Shown one piece after another: positions 13,801 to 28,800 of a stretch of 64,000 bases of DNA (positions are counted from its first letter, which is position 1; every line of letters begins with the position of its first letter). The position numbers and the translations under genes are program-made. Below the pieces are notes generated by a model. It ran no database searches and was not told the DNA's origin. It was given only the letters and a program-made list of their open reading frames with translations. Source of the stretch: Carettochelys insculpta (lineage: Eukaryota > Chordata > Testudines > Carettochelyidae); assembly GCF_033958435.1 (NCBI RefSeq), contig NC_134138.1, forward strand, positions 184,981,298 through 185,045,297. Direction: 5' to 3'.

Positions 13801-16800
13801 GCCCTGGGTCATATCTAGGATCCAGCAGAATCTCTGGGCCACAGGATACTTCTTGGAATCTCTTCAGTGCTGTGGCTGAGTCCCGGACATCTTTCCCACG
13901 CTTGCTGACCTCATACTATGTCTTGAAATGGGGTCCTCAGACAGCACGTGAGCTTCCAGCTTTTACAGCTGGAATTGAGGCTTTCAGTGCCCCTTTATGC
14001 TGTTTCAGTCCTTTTACCCAATACAGTGGGTCTAGAGTGGGGGAAAAAAATCTTTGTGCCACTAAAATAAATCAAAGCTCTCACTGAATTCATTAGGACC
14101 AGATGTAAATGACCTGGCTTCATATAATGAACCAGATTTTTTAAATGTATTTCTCCTTTGCACCTGCAAAGTATGGACACAACTGTGCCTTCACAATTAT
14201 TTGATGGGACAGTTAACATCACAGAGACATCTGTACATCCTCACCTGCTAAGGTATCTTCCATTGGGTGCAGAAAAGAAACAGACTTAAGAGGAGTGAAA
14301 GAGAATAGAGCAAATAACTACACACACAAAAATGGATGCCAGTTCTTGAAAACTTGCCTCGTTACATTATGCTTTTAAACTGACCCTAAATTGTCACATT
14401 AATGTTGGCTACAATGTATGCTAAAGTACATAGTAAATGTAAAAGTTACTGAATCCATGGTCTTTTACTTATAAAACAGCCAAGCAGAGCTGGTCAAAAT
14501 ATTTTGATTTAAAAAAATGTTGAAGATGGTGTTTCAATAAGCTATAGGGTTTTCTTAACACATTCCAATATCAGTGAATATTCAAATTGAATTTTTTTAA
14601 GGTTTTTGGTTTTGTTTTTTAATTGGTAAAACTTTGTTTCATTGCTGATGGAAAAATCACACTTTTTCTTACCTCTCTTTTCCCTTCTTCTTTTTTACAT
14701 AAGGAGAAGTGCAGGGTGGTAGAAAAGCTAGATAAAGCAGAAAAGACCCTACTTTATCTCCCTTTTAAATGTTTCTCTACAGCTATGGTTACACTACAGC
14801 ACTCTGTCAACAGAAGTCACTGTGGGAAGAGTTTTCCTGACAAACCTTCTATTGACAGAGTGTGGCCACACACAAAAGCCAATCAGAAGAGTGCTCAGCT
14901 CTGTCAACAAAGCAGCTGGACTGTCCGGCTGCTCTCTTGACAAAACAGGCATCCGAAAGCACAGCAGACAGGGCAGCCCATTGTTCTAGGTGCCCTGTCT
15001 GTTGAGGGAAGGTCCCACCAGAGCAGTCACGCAGCTTTTTTGTCAACAGAATCCGTCCACAGCAGTGTTATGCCTTAAAGCTTTGAGGCAGCATGCTGCC
15101 GGCAAAAGGGCTGTGTTGTGTCCAGATATTGCCAACAAATCCCATTTTGTGTGTGCATGCTCCATGAAAACCGGGGTTTTGGTGGCAAAACTTGCTAGTA
15201 TAATCATAGCCCACTGGAAAAAGATGGGAGATGTTTCTTTCTGTTTAAAAGCAAAAGAGGAGAGTAGGGGGGATTCCTCACCATTTATTTTTTAATTTTT
15301 GAAAAAATAACAAAAAATCTAAAACTTACCTCACAATACAAAAAACATGAACATTCTTAAATGGCATCAAAAAATCTACCCTTTGAAAATGTTTCACAGA
15401 CTATACTAACCCTTTTTTGAAAAACTATGCAGCTTGACCTGTGTAGTTCATAGTATTATTTGCCAGAGAGAAGGAGAGGGAAATCTGTGTATTTATTATA
15501 AACATTTAATAAATATAAAGTTATTACACCCAATTCACTCAACTTGTAAAAAAGCCCAGTATCTGTTTTTTGCTGTAATCTCCCAGAGAAAGTCCGAAGA
15601 CCAGATAGTGCTTAGTGAATATTTGTAGATTTAGTCAAACATTAGTTATCCAAATCTGTTATGTGAAAATAGTAACGTTTAATACATGGACCAAAATTCC
15701 ATGGGGAAAAAAAATTAACTTGTTTACATATCCCCTACATATTTGGATCAGCAGATATAAGAGTCTGAAGGTACTATGCTAACATACAGTTCATTGTTTA
15801 AATTCTTTTTTCATGAATTTCTTTTTTAAAGAAGTGTCTTCATTGATTTTGAATCAATTGTGCAACATGACATAAAACTGAACATAAATTTGGGCTGACA
15901 ATAACCAATCCTTTTACAAAACAGTCTTCTAGTAAATAAAGATAGACTATGTCTCTAGAGTGGGTGGGAAGGTAGTTTATGTATGTGATTCTCATCCCTG
16001 CTCCAGCCACTTTACAAAGTGGAAAAGAGCTGGAGCCTTGTAAATTGGCCCTCACAACCCCAGGGCCAGCCAGGGGAGAACTCCAGTGCAAGATCTTAGG
16101 AAAATGGCTTCAAGCTGTCCTCCAAGACTCTGTAAGAAGTCCTGATATATAGGGGATGTGCTGAGAGCATGTCTGGGCATAGGCAGGGCCACAGCACAGC
16201 ATTGTGGAGATTCTGAACATTACTTCCTCCCACAGAAAGCTGAGGTTGGGCTGCCATAATTTAACCCATCCATGGTTGTCCAGGCCTCAAAGCAGCCCAG
16301 AATCAGGAAAGTTCAAATGTGACTTATAGCCACGTTAGTTCTCCCTTCCTTGGACTCTAATTTTGTGCTTCTGTCATTAAAGGCATATCACAGACTCAGA
16401 TCCCTCTGTCTTGAATGGGCCCTTACATATGTGCTAACTACTAGTACTAAACAATCTGTTCCTCCTTGCATTTTGCTGAGACTGGGAGTCACAGACAGGA
16501 AGAAGAGCTGAGCAGCTTGAAAGTTTCTCTCTCTCACCAAGAACAATAGGTCCAATAGAAGATATCACCTCATCCACCTTGTCTTTCTAATAGAGTTGTT
16601 GTAAGTTAGGTGCATTGTGAAATGGTGAACTTAGTTTTACATTTATATGCCTTCTTCAGGGTACCGTTTAATAGGGGTTTTTGTCTTCATTTTTCCATAT
16701 ATTTCTAAAAAAATGTTTTTCTACATTTGAGATAAACTTTTCTTTTCTTCCTTCTTGGATACTTTTCTTCCTTTCCTAGGATACTTCTCTATTCACAGTG

Positions 16801-19800
16801 CAATCAGATCAGAATGTGATAGATAACTTGGTAAGTTGTGGCTTTTATTTCTTTTTTTAAAATGTCCCATAAACTATTGTTATGCTGTGTTTGTGCAAAT
16901 GCATCTATCGCACTTATGGGTTTCTATCTTTTAAATCACAAAACCTTTGCCTGAAAGGCTGAGCTAAGAATTCCATGTAGCTGTGAACTTTTCTCAGATC
17001 AAACATTCTTCTACAGAAGCAAACCAACCCAAAAGAAACCCCACTACAACCAGAAACATAGCCCTGAAGGTGGCATCTTAAAAAGGGATGTTTTTCAAAA
17101 TATTTAAAGTATAATTTTTTAGAGTTTTAGTTTTATAGTATAACAGCAGTGGCATGTTTGCACATAATTTATATGTGTTTATATAACTGCTACAGTCATT
17201 TTAATCAAAAAGGGATGTTAATAAACACTACTATGCATTGTTAACCCAGTGGATGCTGGCCCAAAATGACACCAACATTATACTCTGTGTTGCAATAATA
17301 CATTAGCTTTGTCACAAATTATCCAGTTGGAAATATTAGTTTTCATCAGTAGTTTTTCATATATTTAATCAGACACATTTATTTTTATTGTTCACAAAGA
17401 GGTTTAGAAATGTTTGTGCAAATGATCATGTCCTCATAGACAGTTTACTCTCATCAACACTCTACTGCAGTCTGGACTTAGCTAAAGGGTGGTATAGAAA
17501 TGTGAAGTGTCAACACAGTAGGAAATAGAGACATGCACTATATGCTAGCTGGCAATGGCAAGAGTTTGAGAATATTATTTGGTGTTTCTTCTGTACAGTA
17601 CATATGCATATATTCAGAAACGTAATCAAATACTGTATTTCCCTCTTTCTCTCATTCAGTAAATGTGCTCTTGGCAGTAGTTAGCTGAAGTTCAAATATG
17701 GCAAATAGACTGAAGATTACTTGATAAATCCTATTGTGTGCAAGCAACTTGAAGAAAATCAGTATAATCTACATCATAGCAATTGTCTAAGTAACAACAA
17801 TTACTTTATAGTATTATACCTCTGGAAATTCAGTAGTGGCCATCTCTAGGTGGAACTGCCTAGTGTTTTTCGTTCCAGTTTCTGATTTCTTCTTTGTGAA
17901 ATACCATACAGCTAATAATTCACTACACAGAAATGTGCTGCACAGCATGGTGTAATATGATGAGTGTCTTTATACCGGGCCAAGTCCTTACATCCTTATT
18001 TAGGCAAACTTCCATTGACTGTAATGGGAATTGGCTTGTTTAAGAAATGAGTGAAAAATTAGTAAAGACCTCTTGATTTTACTTGAAAGATATTGGAAAA
18101 GGAAATGATTTTATGTCTTAGAGACTGGTATAGGGGTTGCCTCATCACAAGACCCCTTCTGCTCACCTGTGTGATGTAGGCAAATGTGAATGAAGATGCT
18201 TGAGTGAAATAAATAATTTCTGAGCTTTGCAGCAGACAATTTGTTCATGGTGGACTAATCCATTAAGGTTTTTTTAAACTGGTTGAGCCACATATTCTGT
18301 GTAAGTGATCCCAATTTGTAGCACTCCTTCTATATGGAGTGCTATATGTACTCCTATCTGAAGCATTTTTACCTTCAAACTAAATAGTATTATATTAATT
18401 ACAATTAATTAGTACATTAATTGCTTGGAAACTGTCTTATGAAATGTGGAAGTTGCTGTATATGTGGAAAATGCTGATGCAGGGGCGGGCAGACAGGCAC
18501 TTCGTTGCAGAACTGAAGTTGTGCCAGGGCTGGTGTTCCTTCACACATCCTTTTGCTAGCAGCAAATATATACTAAAATCCAACAGAATCCAAGACACAG
18601 TAACATGGCTTAGAAGATGGAGTCCACATCAGTGACTGGCGTGGAGTCAACTAGTAGTACAGAGACAGCATGTTAATCACAAACTGGCTGTTTGCATTCT
18701 GCCACACGAAAACTGTTAATGAGTGAAACAGCAGACAATGCAGGAATACAAATTGTTTCGGTCCATGATATGCACTCCCTATAAACAGTTTTCTTGCATG
18801 ACGACACCCGGCATAAATAGAACAGTGAGCATTTTATTTTCAGAACAGCCAGCACTGCATGTGAAAGAACTAGCAATTGTTTTAAAATCTCGTCGTAATG
18901 ACGGATAGCCCTGTGATTTAGAGACTGGACTGGGGTTTCTGAGTTCGGTCCTGGCTCTGCAATAGACTTTCAGACCATCCTTGTTCAGGTCAGCAATTTT
19001 TTTTCTGTGCCTCTTTCTCCCTCTCTACACCCAGGATGATTGAACTTCCCTACCTCAGAGGGATGTTATCAAGATCAGTAAAAGCACTTTGAAGATGAAA
19101 ATGTTGAGTCTTAATTATTGTAACCCAGTCCTGTGACTTATGATAAATACAGTTGTGTGCTCTTTCCCATTCCCTGATTTTAAATCATCTTCACTGATTT
19201 TTCCCATTAAAAACAAACAAACAAACTAATTAAGACTGAAGCCAAAGAAGCACCGCCTTTGGAACCTGAGGCTGAAGAACCACTCGCTCCCCCTGTTGTT
19301 GCGGCTGCTCCTGACGAGGAAGCTCAGTCTGCTGAGCCAAGTGAGCCAGCAGAGGAGGCTGTGGTGAGTGACCGATAGCTCATTATCCCCAGCTTTCATC
19401 TGATTTTTGGGGGGGCTTCTTCATTGCATGAGTCTGACACATTTCAGCCATTCATCCTTTCCATTTTTTATCCTCTTTACTTTTAGGGTAGGTTTCCATC
19501 CTGGCCCCTCACTACAGTGTTTCCCAAAGTTGTGCCTTTTAACCCTAAAATGCCTTTCCTCTGAGGCTGGCATTTCAAGAGTGAAGTTCAACTAAACTGC
19601 TGTGGATTCAGATATTGTAATTGTCACACAAACATAACCAGAGAAATGAATTGATGCCATGCATAAATGACACTGTTAATGCTTTTCTCCTCTTAGATGC
19701 TCAGGTGGGGAGATAAGAACTGGGCTAACGTACATCTTGAATGTTGTTTGCTTGCACACTGAACTGCTACCTAATGGAAACAAAGGCTAAAGTTTAGACC

Positions 19801-22800
19801 AGTCTCCTGATGTTAGGAGCCAGCCAGAGAACTGAACTCCAAAGGCATGTGAGCATATTTAATACCTCTGAAGATCTTAGATGTCAACATTCAAAAAAAC
19901 AGGAGTCAAATGTTATAGAAAGAGATGATAGGAAAGGAAATCACAGCAAGGTTGTGTGAGCTTGTTCCTGCTCCTCTTTCCTAGTCAAGCTGTTCGAGTT
20001 CAAGAAATACTCTAAGCTAGTGGGTCTCAGTCTCTTCCATATTGGACCTCCCTTTTTTCATATTGGAAACCCCACTGGGTCCTCTTCTCTCTACCCTCAG
20101 CAGCCCCACTATTTGGCAATGAGGAATGGCCAAGAGGATTTCACCCCAATGCTGAGAATTTATGATCAAATTAAAAATGCATCCATCTCTGTTGACTGCC
20201 AGCCTAATAATTTATCTGCTTCCACAGGCACTAGTATCTTTCTCCAGGTCAGTAACTAATGGTTTTTCACTGTTAGAATCTGCACAGGAATCAGAGAATC
20301 ATAGAATTCTAGGGCTGGGACCTCAGGAGGTCATCTAGTCCAGCCCACTCCCTAAAGCAGGATCAACCCCAACTAAATCATCCCAGCCATGACTATGTCA
20401 CTTAAAAACCGGCACTTAAAAACCTCTAGGGATGGAGATTCCACAACTTTTCTCAGTAATGCATTCCAGTGCTTCACCACCCTCCTGGTGAAATAGTTTT
20501 TCCTAATATCCAACCTACACCTCTACCTCTGTAACGTCAGACCATTGCTCCTTGTTCTGACATCTGTCACCATTGAGAACAGTCTCTCTCCATACTCTTT
20601 AGAGACCCCTTTCAGAAAGTTGAAGACTGCTATCAAATCGCCTCTCAGTCTTCTCTTCTGCAAACTGAGTCCAAATCTCTCAGCCTCTCCTTTAGCTCAT
20701 GTGCTCAAGCACCTTAATGATTTTCATTGCCCTCCACTGTACTCTCTCCAATGTGTCCACATCCTTTCTGTACTGGGGGACCCAGAACTGGATGCAGTAC
20801 TCCAGCTGTGGCCTCACCAGTGCTGAATACAGGGGAACAATAACTTCTCTAGATCTGCTGGAAATGCTTCTCCTAATGCACCCCAGTATGTCATTAGCCT
20901 TCTTGGCTACAAGGGCACACTATTGACTCATATCTAGCCTCTCATCCACTATAATCCACAGGTCCTTTTCTGATGTACTGATACTTAGCCAGTCAGTCCC
21001 CAGCCTGTAACAGTGCTTGGGATTCTTCCATCCCAAGTGCAGGACTCTCCCCATGTCCTTGTTGAATCTCATCAAATTTCATTTGGACCAATTCTCCAAT
21101 TTGTCTAGGTCACTCTGGACCCTATCCCTGCCCGCCAATGTAGCTACCTGACCCCCTAGCTTAGTATCCTCTGCAGATTTGCCGAGGGTGCAATCCATCC
21201 CCTCATCAATAAAAATATTGAGCAATACTGGCCCTAGAACTGATCCTTGGGGCACTCCACTTGAAACTGACCACCAACCAGTCAATGAGCCATTGACCAC
21301 TGCCCACCCATCAATGCAGCTTTCTTTCCGTCTTACCCATTCAGTGGGCCAAATCCTATCTGTCTCATAGAGCTGGAAGGGACTTTCAGAGGTTGTTGAG
21401 TCCAGTCCCCTGCCCTCACAGCAGGACCTACTACTATCCCTGGCTGATTTTTTTTTTTTTTTTTAATACTCAGTTTGCCCCAGATCCCTGAGTGGCTCCC
21501 TCAACAACTGAGCTCGCAATCCCTGGTTTAGCAGGCCCATGCTCAAACCACTGAGCTATCCCTGACTTCTCTCAGCTTACATTAAGGGTTATTAAATCAG
21601 ATTGTATTATCATCACTGCTTTTTACTCACTTATAGATGGGTTGTAAGATATTATGTGGGAAGAAAAGGAATTTTTGACTGTAAGACAGTGGAGGCATCA
21701 CTCTTATTTGAAGGTCCCTTAATTACTCCTTTTTTGATAGAGTAAAATAATCCAAAGAATTATTTGATATTTCTTGTGACTACTCCAAAAATTAATTTCA
21801 GGGAGGCCCCAGGCTAAGTCTGGAATTTACCTGAGGACTGTTGCAGACCACATGACCCAGAATTAGTCAGGAAAAAACTGTTTTATGTATCAGTCCTTCT
21901 GCCATCGAAGTTGATGAGTGCTTCATTCACCTTCTCTTGATGCAGGTTGATACAGACATGGGGCACTGGATGGAGAGTCAGAGGGTGACCTGGATACGGT
22001 TCTGTGTCTTATTTTTTCTAGTGCTGCCTATTTTGTAAAGGTAGTCAGTTATTAATAAGAGCAAGTCTTATCTTCATCTACCATTTCAATGGCGTTAGGG
22101 AAAATGGATTTCTGCTTTTTTTTTCTGTTTGACTATATGAAATTTACTTTTTCAGAGAAATCCAAACAGCAATTGTCTGCATCTAAACAAATGTATTATC
22201 TGTAGAATTTATTTATGTGCAGCAGCACTTAAACCAAAATCATGTGACCAGCCCATACTCTGCCCACAGCTTTGAGAGTAGCTGGAGGTTTGTTTATATT
22301 GAAATGGTCATAATGCAATGGTTTGTGCTTTCTTTAGAACTACTGTTTCAGGCACTTTCTCTGCAGACTCCAGTAAATGTATTTCACTGCATTCAGGGAG
22401 CGTTTTTCACAGTCAGAAAACAAGGTGCTTAAATTTTACAGAATTTCCTCTCAAACTGAGAGAAGGACTGGTACCGAATGCCAACCACGTGTACCTACAG
22501 CTTGAGTTTCACTCAGTGGTGTCAGATCAAGAACCCTGATGATTCACACAGCCTCAGATTCAAATGAATACTAGGAACTCATTAGAAGCTAGGTCAAGGT
22601 TTTAGGCTCAGGGCTCTGTAATCCTAATTCCTTGTTCTTGATATGGGAGGACAAGTAATGAATTACAGATCTTGTACCTGGCTGGGTCCAATGGCTGTCC
22701 TGTGTTGGGGGCAGGGGTGTTGAAATCGTAATCACAATAATGTTGCTGTATGTGAGTCCTTAGTTTCCATTCTCCCTACCACTGTCATTAGGAACTCATT

Positions 22801-25800
22801 CTGGTTTTGTTTAGATTGGTTAACTCCTTAGTTTTCATGGATTTGCTCCAGCTGTTCATCAGAGAGAGCTCAGATTCAGCCGCTTACAATATGCATTCAA
22901 AAACATGAAGCCTCTGCAATTTGTGTGGTTCTGCTCTTCCGATCTGCATTTTTCTTTGGAATTGTATTAAATCACAACAATAACATGCCAACATCATGGA
23001 AAGGCAAAAAGTGAAACAGTCTCTGAGGCACAGGTATTTTGTCAAACCTGGGACTCAGATGCCTCCCACTAGTCTTAATAACTATGATAGTTTAGAATAA
23101 AGAAGGAGTGAGAAAAATGAACCCTTAGTCCAGTTGCTTCTTCATTTCAGGGAACTGAGTTGCATATAAAGTAGTTTTGAAAGCCAGATTATAATGATTA
23201 GTAACAGAGAGAAAGCCATGCTAGTCTATATACTATCAAAACAAAAAAGCAGTAAAGTAGCACTTTAAAGACTAACAAAATAATTTATTAGGTGAATTAT
23301 TTATTTATTTTATTATTTAAATTGTTCATTTAAATTATTTATATTTTATTATAATTATTTATATATTATTTAAATTATGTATTTATTTATTATAAATTAT
23401 TTAACTTGTTTATTTATTATATTCTGTCCCACAAAAGCTGACCTAATAAATTATTTTTCTAGTCTTTAAAGTGCTACTTTACTGCTTTTTTTGTTTAGGT
23501 TATAATGAAGCTGAAGAGGCTATTTTAAAAATCAGTTTGATTTTATCTTTTTTTCACAGGGACTTCATGAAAGGAAATAATCTTTGAATAAATTATTTTC
23601 CTGAAATAAGAGATTGCTAACCCCTCTGTCTCCTCAGCTGAGGCAAAGTGAAAGTACAAAATCCCCAACACTAATTAACTGACAGGCTGTAAGTGCCACC
23701 ATAGTGGGCTAACTTGACCTTTTTAGATAATCCTTCTTGCTACTTGAATGAAACGTGTAGTTTTTACTTCCTGTTCTGCTAGAACATGGGACCACTGAGG
23801 CAAAGATTATGGCATTATTATGAAAGAGGGAGACAAAAAAATTGAGAGTGGAGCAACTTAGCAGTAATTCAGAAGACAGATGATAGATATTAAACAGTAG
23901 TAAAATGATTTTGTTATGGTTCTCTCTGATTTGTTTTATTTTGTAAATGAGAATGAGTTCTTGCCCATTTCAAAAAGAAAGTCCTCTGGGAAGTAAGAAA
24001 TGAAACATGCTAATTTTAATAACTGACGAAATAGATTTACTCTTGGAATCTGGTCCCATGAGTGAAGAAAGTGCAACTTTAGAAAAATAGCTGCTAATAT
24101 CTGATGTAAGAAGAGTTTTGAAGATTAAAGAAGAAATAGACAAATAAGCTGAAAGGCCAACATTTGATAAGACTGCCATAGATGAAATTATTCCTCAGTA
24201 CAATTCTGAATTCAGTTTACCAATGTGAAATTTAAAAAAAGTGTGTTGTACAATATTTGTAAAGTTTCACCCCCAACATCTTTCTGATGGCTTTACATTG
24301 TACTCCATTCACAGTAACAGAGAGGCAGCCATCTTAGTCTGTATCCTAACAAAACAAAACAGCAGTCATGTAGCACTTTAAAGATTAACAAAATAGCTCA
24401 TTAGGTGATGAGCTTTTGTGGGACAAACCCACTTCTTCAAATCTGGAGATAGAAAGATATCAATAAAAAATTAAATGAAAACTGACAAATCAGGTACATA
24501 AGACAGAAGGAGGCTTCATTGTTGTTTGTTGTTTTGTTTGTATTTCTCTGTTATAAAATGGTCATGTCAATTCACTTTCAGCACTATTTCCAGTACAGCA
24601 CTATCTCCAGATCTGAAGAAGTGGGTCTGCCCCACAACAGCTCATCACCTAATGAATTATTTTGTTAGTCTTTAAAATGCTACATGACTGCTTTTTTGTT
24701 CCATTTACAGTGACAATCAGTAAGATGTATAATTTGCCTGTTGCATATGTGTTATCAGAGCATGCTATGCCAGAAAATGTACTTTAACCTGTATTTAACC
24801 TAGGGTTACCATATTTGACATTTCAAAAAAGACGACACCCTAGAGAGGGAATGTACCTGTATCAGTATCTACCAACTTACGTTGTATTAATGTATTGTGT
24901 CTACTATTACAAATTAATACAATGTGAGTTGGTAGATGCTGATACAGATACACTGTCTCTCAGGGGTGTCCTCTTTTTTCAATATGTTAATCCTAATCAT
25001 TCACCTTGGCCGTTTCTACACGGGCCACTTTCTCAGAAGTGACATGCTAATACACGGAGCAAAAGATGCTAATGAGGAGCAGATGCAAATTCCCCACGCC
25101 TCATTAGAATAACGTCACGTGATTTGGAGTCCGGAAGACCGTTCTTCTGGACTCCAAAATGCCGTGTAGAAGCGCAGCCCGAGGGGGTGCTTCCAGAAGG
25201 AAGTCCTTCTTCCGGAGGCCCCTTCTTCCTGAAAATTTTTGGGAAGAAGGGACCTCTGGAAGAAGCACGTCCTTCTGGAAGCTCCCCTTGGGGGGGCCGT
25301 GCTTCTGCACAGTATTTTGGAATCCGGAAGAACGGTCTTCCAGACTCCAAATCACATGACGTTATGCTAATGAGGCATGGGGAATTTGCATCCACACCTC
25401 ATTAGCATCTTTTGTGTAGAAACGGCCCTTGTGAGGTAGGGTAAATTTTCCAGCATAATGTATCTCTCATTTAATTAGAAGGAAGGGAAGGGATAGTGCA
25501 GTTGTCAAGGCACTACGCTTAGCGTTGGGTTCAACTCTTCAATCTTCCTGTGTGACTATGGTAAGTGACTTTTGGTATTGATACCACTTGCAGCATTGAG
25601 CCATCCATGACAAGAGCTTTGGACTAGTAGTGCTTGCTGTAGCTGTGTAGTTATCATTTAGAAGTTGTGTCTCAGATTGTGAAACTCCAGCCCAAGCAGA
25701 ACTTCAAAGCAATGTCTTCCTGGACATTTACAAAGTCCGGGCTCGGAGATCTGATGCTATGGGCAGTGCACTAGCAGTGTCAACCTATTTTGTGGAACAG

Positions 25801-28800
25801 ATTTTAATTACGTGTCTAAGGAGGAATATAGGAAGCTAGTGGGATTTACAGAAGTACCTGAAGTCAATTATTTCAGTGACCCTTAGGCACTTCTGTAAAT
25901 CCCATTAGGCAGTTTTTTGTATCTTTAGGTACCTCAGTCCTTTAAAAATCTAGCCCTTAGTTTCTCTGTTCCTGATTTCCCATCTGTAAAAAGGGATACA
26001 AATACCTTTGATAGATGTGATCTAGGATAAGTTCCGCTATCATTTAATGCATATCTTGGGAGATTTGCAATATGAATATTCTGATATAAGTCAAAGGGGA
26101 TTCTTTGACCCATAGTGAGCTCATGTCAGAATTTGGCCTTGATGGGTTTATTTGTGATTCTTCAATCCTTATTCTCCTGTTCTAAAATGTTTGCCACCCA
26201 GTGAGAGAACAGAATCAATTTGACATGGCTTTCGCAATAAGTCATGCATATATAAAGAACAGCAAGTTGACAAAGGAGACTCTTAAAAAAACCATCATTT
26301 GCCTGCAAATTGATTTGCCCAATTTTTTTTAGTGAATATTCACAGAGATTAAGGTAGGTACCTTAATGATTTGCAAATGGGGGAAGAAAAGGGGTAGAAG
26401 AGGCTAATTTTGTTTTTTCAAAAAGCTGTAAAAAGCTGATTTAGGCTACATGTATTATGTTAGCTTACCCTGTAGCAAGCTTCGGATTCATACTACAGGT
26501 TACACCTGGCACTGTTGCGACCTGGCTGGGCTGAATGAGAGAATTTGCAAGACAAGGGGAGGCCTCCTGTCACCAGCCCCCAAGCACCTGCTTATAGGCA
26601 CCTTACTTTGGCCCTCCTTCACCCCACCCACTGGGCTCCTTGCCCACTTGCTGCTGATGTCCTGGGTAGACCAGGCTCTGGCATCCTGCCTGGGGGCCCC
26701 AGCTGCACCCCTGACCTGCACTGCTTGGGGCTCTGGCCTCAGCCCCACACCGCCATGGTGCTGCAGTGAGTCATTGGCGATGGCCCGGTACTGTTTGGTG
26801 AGTTTCAGCCCTGGCGCTGTGTGGGCTCCAGCCCCAACCCCATGCAGGTAGGACCACCATTTTCTTCCCTCCTCTATTTTCTCTTTGACAAACATACTTA
26901 AAGTTTGGAATGAAAGAAGAAAAAAAAGAAAACCTTCTTCCCATTTGTGATCCCCTGTGTCCTCACTCAAGTGTCTCTATTATCTCAGTACTGCACAGGA
27001 ACTTACTCCGTGCTTCTTCCTTCATCCTTCAGGGCTCAAGTGCCTTATAGACCAACTGCAGATTTCTATTACTCTTCAGCAGCCATGGATCTGTTGTTGT
27101 TTATTCTCATTTTTATATGGAAGGAAGTAGTTGGTAAGCAACATGTACACGTATGCTGTCTTCCACCAATGTTCAGTAAAGGCATCATCAGCTTACGCTG
27201 GTATTAGAAGGGCAATTTCATCATGTATGCAGCAGCTCTTTGAAGACAATCCTGCCACTTATTTCTGGGCAGCACCTCGAGATAGAAGTAGAATACCATG
27301 AACAAAAGCACATGGTAGCCATTGTGCTGTTTCTTTTCCTGATTCAAAATGCTCCCTCCACAGTGTCCATTTTTCACATTCCTACTTGGCTATATCTTCA
27401 GCCAAACATGGACCACAACTCTGAGCATGGCTTTGCGATTTGGATGCTCTTTGGGCAGGTAGCCTGCTGCACATGTAGGCAGGATGCTCAGTCATTTAAA
27501 TGCCAATGCACGCCACTATATATAGTAATAATTTACGTTCAAGACACGCCACTACACGTGCAGGGGGAGGGAGGAGAAGAGATTGTATTTCAAATGAAGA
27601 TGGCAAAAATGCGGTGCCTGAAAGTGAAATGGTGAAGGTTCTGATGGTCATGTCCTAGCCTTTTGTACGTTGTATCGAACACACTAGTGTTTATGGGGGT
27701 ATATCAAGATCCCTATTTTATCAGTTACACTTAGTAGTTCTGAGAGAGCTTTCCTGTGCCTTTTGTCTATTGTCTGTTTCCATGATGCCTTTCCCCTGAA
27801 AGTAATCACAGTTTCTAAACTAAGGGTATGTCTCTACTTCAAGGAAGATCAATCCACTCAGGGTCATCTTCCAAAGATAGATTTTGCGTCTCAGGTGCAG
27901 ACACGCAAAATCAACGTCTCTGCAGTCGATACCTGTGCTCCATGCTATCGCGTGGAGTAAGGGAAGTCGATGGGAGAGTATAGAGGCAAGGTCTATACTA
28001 GGGAAATAAGTCAATTCTGATATGTCGATTCTAGCTATACAAATGCCATAGCTAAAATTGTTTATATGAAATCTATTTCGCTATGCATGAAATTCCATCT
28101 GGGTAAGATCCTGGCAAGCACAAATAGAGTATAGCATGTACTGAGCTTCATTTTTAAAAGCAGACTACAGTGTGAGGTTACAGAATTGCAGCTGCATCAT
28201 GCTAGACAGCCCCTCCAGCCCTTGTCATCAGGCCGCTGCTTCCTCCAAGAGTTAAGGGAAATGTATGGTACGGCGTAAATTTAGAAGTTTCCCAGTGAAT
28301 ATAATAAAAGTAAAAGTACTCATCTGGAAATTGCCATTTTGAGAGAGACCATTTTTTATGGTCCATATGAAAAAAATTGTGTAAATCAGCTCAGTGGAAA
28401 ATTGCATTTGATGCATGCATGTGTGTGTTTACTTTTATAAGATATAATTTTTATATTCACTCTTTCTTCCTGTATTCATGCTTCTAAATTCTAACTTAAG
28501 CTTTGAGCTGTAAATAGGTTAAAAAAATCCAAATGCTTTGGTAGCTTCAAAGGAAAAGTAATAATAAAAACGTTATATAACTGTCATTTTTAACAGTATA
28601 AGGCTGTGAGAGGTTTCCATAGTAACACTGCTGATAGAAAGTGACTTGCCCTGGCATCTGGACATGTTTAGGGCTTAGGATGTGACTGCAGGAAATGCTA
28701 GAAGATTAGATCATAAAGCAAAAAAGCACGATTGATATGAAGTTTAGCAATAACACAGCATCTCTTTATTAGGAGAAAATTACAACTATTTTCAATGAAA

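Noticed and set aside
21079..21300. A functional CR1 reverse transcriptase
   Set aside because: 5'-truncated, and the catalytic FADD is altered to SAED.
25069..25405. Overlapping ORFs of about 100 codons on both strands
   Set aside because: They are mirror images produced by a palindromic MITE.
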